A stretch of 12,001 bases of DNA from JBGOUJ01 sp041477005 (GTDB lineage: Bacteria > Acidobacteriota > Terriglobia > Bryobacterales > JACQDG01), in contig JBGOUJ010000184.1 in the NCBI GenBank assembly GCA_041477005.1, positions 1 through 12,001 on the forward strand. The letters run 5' to 3'. The notes beneath the pieces were generated by a model. That model did no database searches, was not told the DNA's origin, and saw nothing but the letters and a program-made list of their open reading frames with translations. A program made the position numbers and the translations under genes. Below are positions 1-6,032 of the stretch, piece after piece (position 1 is the first letter of the stretch; the number at the start of each line of letters is the position of its first letter).

Positions 1-1247
1 CCATCGAGTCGACGCCCACGGTGCGCGTGGTTGATTCTACGCCCTCGCGACACGCCATCGAGTCGACGCCCACGGCGCGCGTGGTCGATTCCACACCCGA
101 GCAACGCGTCATCGAGTCGACACCCACGGCCCGTGTGGTCGATCCGGCGCCGCCGCGTCTCGATCCCTCGCCACGGCCGGTCTCCCCGCCGGCCCCCCAG
201 CCAATCCGGGCTGCGCCGGGGCCGGCCGCACCACCCGCCTCTCCCGCTTCACGCGCTGTACGCTACGCCTGGACCTCCGTTCCTGCGACCTCCCAGTCGG
301 CCGCCAAGTCCGGCGCGCGCGACGCCTGGACCCCCCCTGCCGCAGACCAGCCCGCGGCCCCGACTGCTGCCGCTGCTCCGGTCCCCATCTCCGTTCCGGC
401 TGCGGCCGCGCGGGAGCGGTCGCCCGCTTCGGATCCCACCCCTCGATTCAGGCGTCCGGCGATCTGGGCGGTTTTTGCTGTGGCGGCGATGGCGCTGGCC
501 GTAGGAGGGATGCTTAACTTCCGATCTCCGGAGCAGCCGCCCGCTCAGGAGCCCGTCGCCTCCACCGCCGCCTCGCCCGATCCGGCAGAGGGCGCCGTTT
601 CGCCGCTAGCCGAGACCCCGCCGGAGTCCCAGCCCGAGCCGGCCCCGGCCCAGGTTGTTGAGATCCCAGCCCCGGTCACGGCGGCTAGCTCCCCAGCAGC
701 CGGCCCCTCGGCGCTCCCCGCCGCGGGGACCGATACACCCAGTCCGGGCCAACCCGCCAAGGTCAGCCCCGCTCCCCGAAGTTTCGACACCTCGCTGCTC
801 CGCGCCAAGCCCGCTCAGCCCGCCGCTGCTACCGGCGTGGACGTCCCCCCTCCGCCGTCTGTACCTCTTTCTGAGACGGAGCCCGTCGCTTCCAGCGCTT
901 TGCCCGGCGCCGTCGTGAACCCCATCGCCACAGCTCCCGCGCCCCCGCCCCCTTCTCCGCAACCGCGAACCGGCGGGCATTTCCAGGAGCCCAAGCTCAT
1001 CAGCGGATCTCCACCCGCACTGCCTGCCCTGGCCCGGGAACGCCATGTGTACGGCGTCGTAAAGATGGAAGCCACCGTCGCCAAGGACGGGGCGATCAAG
1101 GACGTGACGGTTCTCAGCGGCGATCCCATCCTCAGCTCGGCCGCCAAGGATGCTGTGCGGAAGTGGCGCTACAAGCCGGCCGCGCTGAACGGCGAGCCGA
1201 TCGAAGCGAAAGTCCCCATTCAGGTTGTCTTCCGGCCGGGGCAGTAA
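1..1247 (+). CDS. TonB-like energy transducer, C-terminal part (5' end outside window)
   Basis: The reading frame is open from base 3, so the gene begins before the window and the GTG at 21 is probably an internal valine. Counting from that GTG, the protein has an 18-residue tandem repeat, a Pro/Ala-rich stretch, a single hydrophobic segment at about 147-166 preceded by RFRRP, a second long Pro/Ala/Ser-rich linker (about 167-320), and a compact C-terminal domain (about 323-408). That domain has the features of the TonB C-terminal family: a PPALP-type entry, GVVKMEATVAKDGAI, a hydrophobic VTVLSGDP strand, AVRKWRYKPA, and a final IQVVFRPG strand. TonB proteins span the periplasm and pass energy from an inner-membrane motor to outer-membrane receptors. 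The long N-terminal part before the membrane segment is unusual for TonB and would be cytoplasmic, so a fused N-terminal domain upstream is possible. No ExbB or ExbD gene is visible. The domain call is secure; the exact role is inferred. Confidence 0.85.
   Translation, partial: IESTPTVRVVDSTPSRHAIESTPTARVVDSTPEQRVIESTPTARVVDPAPPRLDPSPRPVSPPAPQPIRAAPGPAAPPASPASRAVRYAWTSVPATSQSAAKSGARDAWTPPAADQPAAPTAAAAPVPISVPAAAARERSPASDPTPRFRRPAIWAVFAVAAMALAVGGMLNFRSPEQPPAQEPVASTAASPDPAEGAVSPLAETPPESQPEPAPAQVVEIPAPVTAASSPAAGPSALPAAGTDTPSPGQPAKVSPAPRSFDTSLLRAKPAQPAAATGVDVPPPPSVPLSETEPVASSALPGAVVNPIATAPAPPPPSPQPRTGGHFQEPKLISGSPPALPALARERHVYGVVKMEATVAKDGAIKDVTVLSGDPILSSAAKDAVRKWRYKPAALNGEPIEAKVPIQVVFRPGQ
3..164 (+). 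repeat. 54-bp tandem repeat, three visible copies, coding
   Basis: Three adjacent 54-bp units begin at 3, 57 and 111 and encode 18-residue units of the form IESTPTxRVVDSTPxxxx. The third unit degenerates (VVDPAPPRLD). The first copy abuts the window edge, so the array may continue upstream. Within each unit, IESTP and VVDSTP look like an older half-repeat. The Ser/Thr-Pro-rich character suggests an extended spacer, possibly a phosphorylation substrate; that function is inference. Confidence 0.9.
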
Positions 1248-1450
1248 GCCCAGCGCGGCGAGAGTAGCCTGCGGCCAGAACGAGCGGCGCCGGGACCGCG
1301 ATCCATGGCCCCGCCAGAAGTCGCTCGCGAGCAGCCTCGCGGCGCAGCGGCCTTCGCCGGAGCGCCCGCCGCGTCGCTTACTCGGCCGGCAGAATCTCCA
1401 GGGCGGAACGATACTCGGAATCCCGAACGTCTGGCGGCAAACCAGATCAA

Positions 1451-1627
1451 ATGCGAGACAGGCCACCGCCTCCCACTTCGGCGTCCGCCGACGTGAACGC
1501 CGAAGGCGGGCCCGTGGCTTTCGTGCGCACATGGCTCGACCATGACTCGCAGGCCCCGCAATGGAAGGCCGAGCGGGCGCAACGCCTCACCGCTTTTCTG
1601 AACGGCCCCGGCAAGCCGTCGCTGTAA
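1451..1627 (+). CDS. Possible small or remnant ORF, unknown
   Basis: This is a 58-codon frame (ATG 1451, TAA 1625-1627) ending 25 bases before the likely toxin start. The N-terminal third is Pro-rich with poor codon bias. From about 1508 onward the third codon positions are mostly G or C and the peptide looks globular (AFVRTWLDHDSQAPQWKAER). It may be the 3' tail of a gene whose front was lost, since the frame stays open for some distance upstream of the ATG. No Shine-Dalgarno sequence is evident and I recognise no family. The stop codon overlaps an extra GTAACATA half-site of the downstream operator, which places this end close to the toxin promoter. Confidence 0.3.
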   Translation: MRDRPPPPTSASADVNAEGGPVAFVRTWLDHDSQAPQWKAERAQRLTAFLNGPGKPSL

Positions 1628-1634
1628 CATACCC

Positions 1635-1640
1635 TTGACA
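1635..1640 (+). promoter_or_regulatory. Candidate -35 element of the toxin-antitoxin promoter
   Basis: TTGACA, an exact match to the sigma-70 -35 consensus, lies immediately before and by one base inside the large palindrome. The best -10-like hexamer downstream is CATTAT at 1660-1665, with a long 19-bp spacer, so the -10 assignment is weak. If this promoter is used, a repressor on the palindrome would cover the spacer. Confidence 0.45.
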
Positions 1641-1663
1641 ATGGTAACATATATGTTACCATT
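1640..1663. promoter_or_regulatory. Perfect 24-bp palindrome, probable toxin-antitoxin operator
   Basis: The 24 bases are perfectly self-complementary, with half-site AATGGTAACATA. An additional GTAACATA at 1624-1631 repeats the half-site core at 1644-1651 with an exact offset of 20 bp, about two helical turns. Antitoxins of HTH type commonly bind such operators and repress their own operon. Here the operator lies between the -35-like hexamer and the toxin coding region and contains both candidate toxin ATGs. Autoregulation is inferred from family knowledge and position. Confidence 0.8.
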
Positions 1664-1997
1664 ATCTCTGATCGGCGTTCGGGAATACATTGACGCCGGC
1701 GACCGCAGCCCCTTCGGCCAGTGGTTCAACGTGCTCCACGCGCCGGCGGCGGCAAAAGTCACCACCGCCCTGACGCGCATCGAGCAAGGCAACCTGTCGA
1801 ACGTCAAGCCTGTCGGCGGCGGTGTTCTCGAATACCGCATCGACTTCCGCCCCGGCTACCGCATCTATCTGGGCAAGGACGGCGACCGCCTTGTCATCCT
1901 GCTGGGCGGCGGCAAGAAAAGGCGGCAGCAGAAGGACATCGAGGCCCCTCATCTGAACTGGCAGGACTACAAACGGCGTAAGAAACAGGAGCGATGA
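1653..1997 (+). CDS. HigB-type toxin of the RelE/ParE superfamily
   Basis: A 114-residue protein of the addiction-module killer type (TIGR02683-like, HigB/RelE/ParE superfamily). Members with this fold are usually mRNA interferases acting at the ribosome or, in the ParE branch, gyrase inhibitors; which applies here cannot be read from sequence. Supporting stretches are REYIDAGDRSPFGQWFN near the N-terminus, the TALTRIEQGNLSNVKPVG segment, and the family core EYRIDFRPGYRIYLGKDGD followed by LVILLGGGKKRRQQKDIE. The tail is strongly basic (YKRRKKQER). The start is uncertain: ATG 1653 fits the usual family length, while ATG 1641 and TTG 1635 give four and six more residues. None has a clear ribosome binding site, and all lie in or beside the palindrome. 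The gene ends one base before a GC pair of overlapping signals: its TGA shares bases with an unused ATG at 1994, and the antitoxin ATG follows at 2000. Confidence 0.9.
   Translation: MLPLSLIGVREYIDAGDRSPFGQWFNVLHAPAAAKVTTALTRIEQGNLSNVKPVGGGVLEYRIDFRPGYRIYLGKDGDRLVILLGGGKKRRQQKDIEAPHLNWQDYKRRKKQER
1987..1991 (+). promoter_or_regulatory. Ribosome binding site choosing the antitoxin start at 2000
   Basis: AGGAG lies at the 3' end of the toxin gene. It is only 2 bases before the ATG at 1994 but 8 bases before the ATG at 2000. The spacing and the N-terminus MALTRDF, which is typical of related antitoxins, both favour 2000. Confidence 0.75.
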
Positions 1998-1999
1998 CC

Positions 2000-2323
2000 A
2001 TGGCGCTGACCCGAGATTTCAAAGAAACTATCCGCGAGCGTGTGCAACGCGAACCGGCCTTCCGGCGCGCGCTTCTGCGCGAGAGCATCGAGGCCTTTTT
2101 CGCCGGCGATGTTGAAACCGGCAAGGCTATCGTGCGCGACTATATCAACGCCACCGTCGGCTTTACGGAGCTGGAGGCCGCCATCCACATTCCGGCCAAA
2201 AGCCTCATGCGCATGCTCGGGCCGAAGGGCAATCCGACCGCCGCCAATATTTTCGACGTCCTTGCCCATCTGCAGAAGCAGGAAGGCGTCCACTTCGAGG
2301 TCCGCGCCGTCCGCAAGGCCTGA
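2000..2323 (+). CDS. HigA-type HTH antitoxin
   Basis: A 107-residue antitoxin of the addiction-module antidote type (TIGR02684/COG3636-like, HigA family), encoded two bases after the toxin stop and surely co-transcribed with it. The N-terminal half (MALTRDFKETIRERVQREPA through the DVETGKAIVRDYINAT helix region) is characteristic of antitoxins partnered with TIGR02683 toxins. The C-terminal half, about residues 54-92, forms the helix-turn-helix (FTELEAAIHIPAKSLMRMLG, then NPTAANIFDVLAHLQ). The protein should bind and neutralise the toxin and, as a dimer, bind the 24-bp palindrome upstream of the operon. The order is toxin first, antitoxin second, as in higBA. Both frames are intact, in contrast to the broken sequences on either side, so the pair may still be functional; that is inference. 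Confidence 0.9.
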   Translation: MALTRDFKETIRERVQREPAFRRALLRESIEAFFAGDVETGKAIVRDYINATVGFTELEAAIHIPAKSLMRMLGPKGNPTAANIFDVLAHLQKQEGVHFEVRAVRKA

Positions 2324-2352
2324 CCCCCGCCAAGCCGAGCCCGTCCACCGTC

Positions 2353-2713
2353 CCCCACGGTGCGGAAGTTCGGGACTTGAAGCAGCGGGGCATGCTCGAC
2401 CGCACCCTGGTGGTCTGGACCAGCGAATTCGGCCGCACCCCCTGGTCCCAGAACAACACCGGAAGGGATTCACAACGGCAGCGCCTTCACGTCGTGGCTG
2501 GCGGGCGGCGGCGTAAAAGGCGGCATCGTCCACGGCGCCACCGACGAGGTGGGCTACAAAGCGGTAGAGAAGCGGCATTATATTAGTGATCTGCAAGCCA
2601 CCATCCTCCACCAGTTGGGCCTGGACCATAAGAAGATGGAAGTCGTGGTCAATGGCCGGCCGGTACGCGTGGTAGAAGAAGGCGATGGGCCGATCCAAGA
2701 CATTCTGTTGTAG
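2353..2713 (+). pseudogene. 3' remnant of a DUF1501-family gene, truncated and frameshifted
   Basis: The sequence matches the C-terminal part of DUF1501 proteins, a phosphatase/sulfatase-fold family often exported through the Tat pathway in Planctomycetes and Acidobacteria. Frame 1 reads AEVRDLKQRGMLDRTLVVWT, then SEFGRTPWSQNNTGRD. After one extra T at 2469-2470 the match continues in frame 2 as HNGSAFTSWLAGGGVKGGIV, then HGATDEVGYKAVEKRHYISD, LQATILHQLGLDH and a natural end at the TAG (2711-2713). The frameshift falls inside the conserved GRDH motif, between D and H. Most of the gene, probably over 300 residues, is missing upstream, where the antitoxin stop lies only about 30 bases away. The match before the TTG at 2377 extends to about 2362; the edge at 2353 is approximate. 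It cannot encode a working enzyme. Confidence 0.87.
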
Positions 2714-2803
2714 CCAGTGGCGGCGCGGCCTCTGGGGACCGGGGCGGAACTCGGGGCGCCTCAACCTGCGACCAGACTGCAAATTCCGTCACCAAAGATT
2801 TAC

Positions 2804-2837
2804 TTGACTCCTCCCAGAATCCGCGTCATCCTAAAAT
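2804..2837 (+). promoter_or_regulatory. Weak promoter-like elements before the receptor gene
   Basis: TTGACT (2804-2809) and TAAAAT (2832-2837) lie in the AT-richest part of the spacer before the receptor gene. The 22-bp separation is too long for a standard sigma-70 pair, so perhaps only the TAAAAT is a -10. Confidence 0.25.
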
Positions 2838-2862
2838 CCTTGAGAACCTAACAATTCTTTCA

Positions 2863-2882
2863 GGGGGGACTCTCGCACCCCC
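2863..2882 (+). other. G5/C5 hairpin in the receptor leader
   Basis: A run of six G (2863-2868) and a run of five C (2878-2882) can form a 5-bp GC stem with a loop of about 10 bases. It ends 7 bases before the ribosome binding site, so it could affect translation or mRNA stability; no known riboswitch is recognised. Confidence 0.35.
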
Positions 2883-2889
2883 GGTACAG

Positions 2890-2895
2890 AAAGGA
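2890..2895 (+). promoter_or_regulatory. Ribosome binding site of the receptor gene
   Basis: AAAGGA lies 7 bases before the ATG at 2903, which fixes the start. Confidence 0.75.
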
Positions 2896-2902
2896 TCCTA
2901 TT

Positions 2903-5900
2903 ATGGTCCGAATTCCCGTCATCGCCAGATCTCTATTCTGGGTCGCAGTGGTACTGATTGCTGCGAGCCCCGCACTTTTCGGCCAGGCTGCCTCCGGCAG
3001 GTCCAGCATCTCCGGTGTGGTCACGGACCCCTCCGGCGGGGTCATGCCGAACGTCCAGGTGACCGTTCGCAACGTGGACACCAACGCTGCTCTGTTGCTG
3101 AGCACCAACGAAGCCGGCCGCTACGAGGCCGTGAACCTGCAGCCCGGCGAATATGAGGTCAACGCCACGAAATCGGGTTTCGCCACGATGGTCCGCAAGG
3201 GCATCACCGCCTCAGTTGGGCAAAGGGCCGTTGTCGACCTGGCGATGTCGGTGTCGGCGACGGTGGAGACCGTCACCGTCAACGAAAACACTGCGGCCGT
3301 GGAAACGGACAAGACCGAGGTCTCGACCGTCGTTAACCTCAAGGACATGATGAACCTGCCGCTCAACGGCCGCCGCTGGGACGCCTTCGTGATGACGACC
3401 CCCGGCGCTACCAACGACGGAGCCTTCGGCCTGATCACCTTCCGCGGCATTTCCGGCCTTTACAACAACAACATGATCGATGGCATGGATAATAACCAGG
3501 CTTTCTTCTCCGAAGCCAAGGGCCGAACCCGGCTGCAATACGGCATCAGCGCCGAAGCGGTGCAGGAATTCCAGGTCGGCACCAGCAATTTCTCCGCCCA
3601 ATACGGGCGGTCGGCCGGCGGGATCGTGAACGCCGTGACGAGATCCGGCGGCAACGACATTCACGGCACGTTCTTCTACTTGATTCGCGATGACGCTCTC
3701 AACGCCAAGAACTCCATCTCCGCCCCCGCCCTCCGGGGGCTCGGCCTGCCCGAAAAACCGAAGGATCGCCGGCAGCAGTTCGGTCCCTCGGTGGGTGGCG
3801 CGATCAAGAAGGACAAGCTCTTCTATTTCTTGAGCTACGACCAGCAGAAGCGGACGTTCCCGGCCGTCGTTGTCCCCGGCTCGTCACAGTTTCTGACCAG
3901 CACGTCCACCTGCGTGGCAGCGGGTTGCGCCAACGTAATCAACTTCTACCGCGGCCTGACAGGCCCCCAGGATCGCGCCGGCAACCAGTGGATTGGTTTG
4001 TCGAAGGTCGACTGGAACCTTACGCCGAGAAACCAGATCTCCAGCACCGTCAACATCCTGCGCTGGGATTCTCCCAACGGCATCCAGACGGCCCCCACTC
4101 ACGCCTTCCACGACTCTTCTAACGGCTCCGACGGCGTCAGCAACGAAACCGTGATCGTTCGCTGGAACGCCGTCGTCACGCCCAACTTCGTCAGCGAAGC
4201 GCGCTTCCAGTATGGCCGCGATTTCGAATTCCAGTCTCCCAATGCGCCCGGACCGGAAGTAGCCATCACCAACGGCATCCAATTCGGCCTGCCCGATTTC
4301 CTGCCCCGCTCGGCATACCCCAACGAGAAGCGGTGGCAGATCTCTCAAAACGTGTCCTGGCTGCGCGGCCGCCATTCGGTCAAGTTCGGCTTTGACGTCA
4401 ATTGGGTCAGCGACCAGATCGTCAACCTGTTCCAGGGCGGCGGTGTATACAATTACTCGCTGCTCAACGACATTTCTCTGGACTGCGGCAACCCCGCCCT
4501 GCCTCTGAAGAACTGCCAGGCCACGGATACTACCGGTGCGGCGGGGATCACCGGTAGACACTACAGCAGTTTCCAGCAGCAGTTCGATACGCTGGGCACG
4601 GGCGGCGCCGCCAACTTCCGCAACAACGATATCGCGTTTTACATCGAAGACAGCTTCAAGCCCTGGCCTACGTTCACCATCAACATGGGCCTGCGCTATG
4701 ACGTGGAGACGATGCCCGGCCTGAAAGGAAATCCGGACTTCCCGGGCACGAATCGCATCAACGTCGATAAGAACAACTTTGGCCCGCGCATCGGAATGTC
4801 CTGGGATCCTTTCAAGCATCAGAAGACGGTGATCCGCGCCGGGGGCGGTATGTTCTACGGCCGCACGCAGAATTCAACGATGTCGAACTTCATCACAAAC
4901 AATGGAGCGCGGTTCAAAGGGTTCTTCTTCCTGCCCGCTACGGCCGGCTCGCCGGTGTTCCCCAACGTGCTGACCGATATCCCCTCGGGCGCTGCCGGCA
5001 CGCCCAACGTCCTCTTCGCTTCCAGCGATTTCGTAAACCCGCTCATCTACCAGATCGAGTTCTCGGTCGAGCAGGAACTCTTCAAGAACTTCACTTTGAC
5101 CGGCGTCTACCTGGGGACGCGAGGCCAGCACATGCCTCTGTTCCGGGACACCAACCTGTTTCCGGCCGCCAGTACCGCCACCTATACGGTCTGCGGCGTG
5201 CCGCAGGTCGGCTCCAGCACCACCTGCCCGCAGGCGGCCCCGACCGTCACCGTGCCTTTCTTCACCGCGCCGCGTCCCAATTCGAGGTACGGCTTCATCA
5301 CCGTCGGCGACAGCGTGGTCAATACCTGGTACAACGGCCTTGTCATCCAGGCCAAGCACCGCTTCTCGCAGGGGTTCCAGTTGCAGGCTGCCTTCACCTA
5401 CTCCAAGGCCCAGGATGACGATCAGATCTCACAGACCTTCTCCTCCAATAACCAGCCTCTGAATCCGTTCAACGTGAGAGGCGACTACTCGCTTTCAAAC
5501 TTCGATCAGCGCAAGCGGTTCACCATGTCGGGCTACTGGATGCTGCCGTTCAGCCGGATCGGCTCGAGGCCGCTCCGCATGTTCTTCAACGGCTTCCAGC
5601 TCTCCAGCATCCTGACGCTGGCTGACGGCCGCCCGTACTCGCCGCTCATCTCGGGCAACCCGACGCCCAGCGGGGTCAGCTCGGGCATCCTGGGCGCGGG
5701 CGGCGATAGTCGAGTGGCGTTCGTGGGCCGGAACATCTACGTCAACCCGGGCCTGGCCACGGTCGACCTGCGCGTCGCAAGGGAGCTGAAATTCTCCGAG
5801 CGATTGCGGCTGCAGTTGATCGCCGAGTCTTTCAACCTGTTGAACCGCGTCAATATCTCCAGCATCAACACGACGCAGTACAACATTCGCGGTAGCGTGC

Positions 5901-5995
5901 TGTTCCCCAATACCGCTTTCCAGTCCATCTCAGCGACGGGCACGAACCTGACTCGCGAGCGGCAGTGGCAGTTGGGGGCGCGCTTCTCGTTTTAA
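2903..5995 (+). CDS. Oar-type TonB-dependent outer-membrane receptor with carboxypeptidase-regulatory-like domain
   Basis: A 1030-residue outer-membrane protein. Residues 1-28 form a signal peptide (hydrophobic FWVAVVLIAASPALFG, cleavage near GQA). Residues about 35-117 are a carboxypeptidase-regulatory-like beta-sandwich (SISGVVTDPSGGVMPNVQVT, ending near VDLAMSV). Residues about 136-250 are the plug (LPLNGRRWDAFVMTTPGA, FRGISGLYNNNMIDGMDNN, QYGRSAGGIVNAVTRSGGN). The rest is the long beta-barrel typical of acidobacterial Oar-like receptors, closing with WQLGARFSF, whose terminal Phe is the usual barrel-assembly signal. Such receptors take up large substrates using TonB energy; the ligand is not predictable here and no SusD-like partner gene is adjacent. 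A good AAAGGA site precedes the ATG. The gene is monocistronic in this window and convergent with the sugar kinase. Family assignment is very secure; substrate unknown. Confidence 0.96.
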   Translation: MVRIPVIARSLFWVAVVLIAASPALFGQAASGRSSISGVVTDPSGGVMPNVQVTVRNVDTNAALLLSTNEAGRYEAVNLQPGEYEVNATKSGFATMVRKGITASVGQRAVVDLAMSVSATVETVTVNENTAAVETDKTEVSTVVNLKDMMNLPLNGRRWDAFVMTTPGATNDGAFGLITFRGISGLYNNNMIDGMDNNQAFFSEAKGRTRLQYGISAEAVQEFQVGTSNFSAQYGRSAGGIVNAVTRSGGNDIHGTFFYLIRDDALNAKNSISAPALRGLGLPEKPKDRRQQFGPSVGGAIKKDKLFYFLSYDQQKRTFPAVVVPGSSQFLTSTSTCVAAGCANVINFYRGLTGPQDRAGNQWIGLSKVDWNLTPRNQISSTVNILRWDSPNGIQTAPTHAFHDSSNGSDGVSNETVIVRWNAVVTPNFVSEARFQYGRDFEFQSPNAPGPEVAITNGIQFGLPDFLPRSAYPNEKRWQISQNVSWLRGRHSVKFGFDVNWVSDQIVNLFQGGGVYNYSLLNDISLDCGNPALPLKNCQATDTTGAAGITGRHYSSFQQQFDTLGTGGAANFRNNDIAFYIEDSFKPWPTFTINMGLRYDVETMPGLKGNPDFPGTNRINVDKNNFGPRIGMSWDPFKHQKTVIRAGGGMFYGRTQNSTMSNFITNNGARFKGFFFLPATAGSPVFPNVLTDIPSGAAGTPNVLFASSDFVNPLIYQIEFSVEQELFKNFTLTGVYLGTRGQHMPLFRDTNLFPAASTATYTVCGVPQVGSSTTCPQAAPTVTVPFFTAPRPNSRYGFITVGDSVVNTWYNGLVIQAKHRFSQGFQLQAAFTYSKAQDDDQISQTFSSNNQPLNPFNVRGDYSLSNFDQRKRFTMSGYWMLPFSRIGSRPLRMFFNGFQLSSILTLADGRPYSPLISGNPTPSGVSSGILGAGGDSRVAFVGRNIYVNPGLATVDLRVARELKFSERLRLQLIAESFNLLNRVNISSINTTQYNIRGSVLFPNTAFQSISATGTNLTRERQWQLGARFSF

Positions 5996-6012
5996 CCGGT
6001 GGGATGGTCGGC

Positions 6013-6030
6013 CCGCGAATGTATTCGCGG
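6013..6030. terminator. Short hairpin between convergent genes
   Basis: CCGCGAA and TTCGCGG pair perfectly as 7 bp around a TGTA loop, in the 37-bp gap between the receptor and kinase stop codons. There is no clear T-run on either side, so it is a modest candidate for a bidirectional terminator. Confidence 0.5.
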
Positions 6031-6032
6031 TT

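Larger units (their letters stand above)
1248..1640. other. Region without an intact gene; coding-like scraps on both strands
   Basis: No gene with a recognisable family lies here. On the plus strand, a 58-codon frame from the ATG at 1451 to the TAA at 1625-1627 has strongly GC-biased third positions in its second half and encodes a protein-like stretch (FVRTWLDHDSQAPQWKAERA, then LTAFLNGPGKPSL). On the minus strand, 1446-1378 reads LPPDVRDSEYRSALEILPAE then a stop, and the codons just before it in another frame read KWEAVACLAFDL, as if joined by a frameshift. The two scraps partly oppose each other, so at most one is likely to be a true relic at any point. I cannot name either family. Confidence 0.5.

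Noticed and set aside
606..1532. Minus-strand open frame of 308 codons across the TonB-like gene
   Set aside because: Mostly antisense to a proline-rich gene and very Arg/Gly-rich. Only the short part near 1380-1460 was kept as a possible relic.
1635..1652. TTG 1635 or ATG 1641 as toxin start
   Set aside because: They add residues not expected for the family and TTG 1635 coincides with the -35-like hexamer; ATG 1641 cannot be fully excluded.
1994..1996. ATG overlapping the toxin stop as antitoxin start
   Set aside because: The AGGAG site is only 2 bases away, while ATG 2000 has ideal spacing and the family-typical N-terminus.
1967..2782. Minus-strand open frame of 271 codons across the antitoxin and DUF1501 remnant
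   Set aside because: Antisense to two recognised families; no motif of its own.
3884..4819. Minus-strand open frame of 311 codons inside the receptor gene
   Set aside because: It is the mirror of a strongly coding, high-GC gene with clear family motifs; its translation has no recognisable features.
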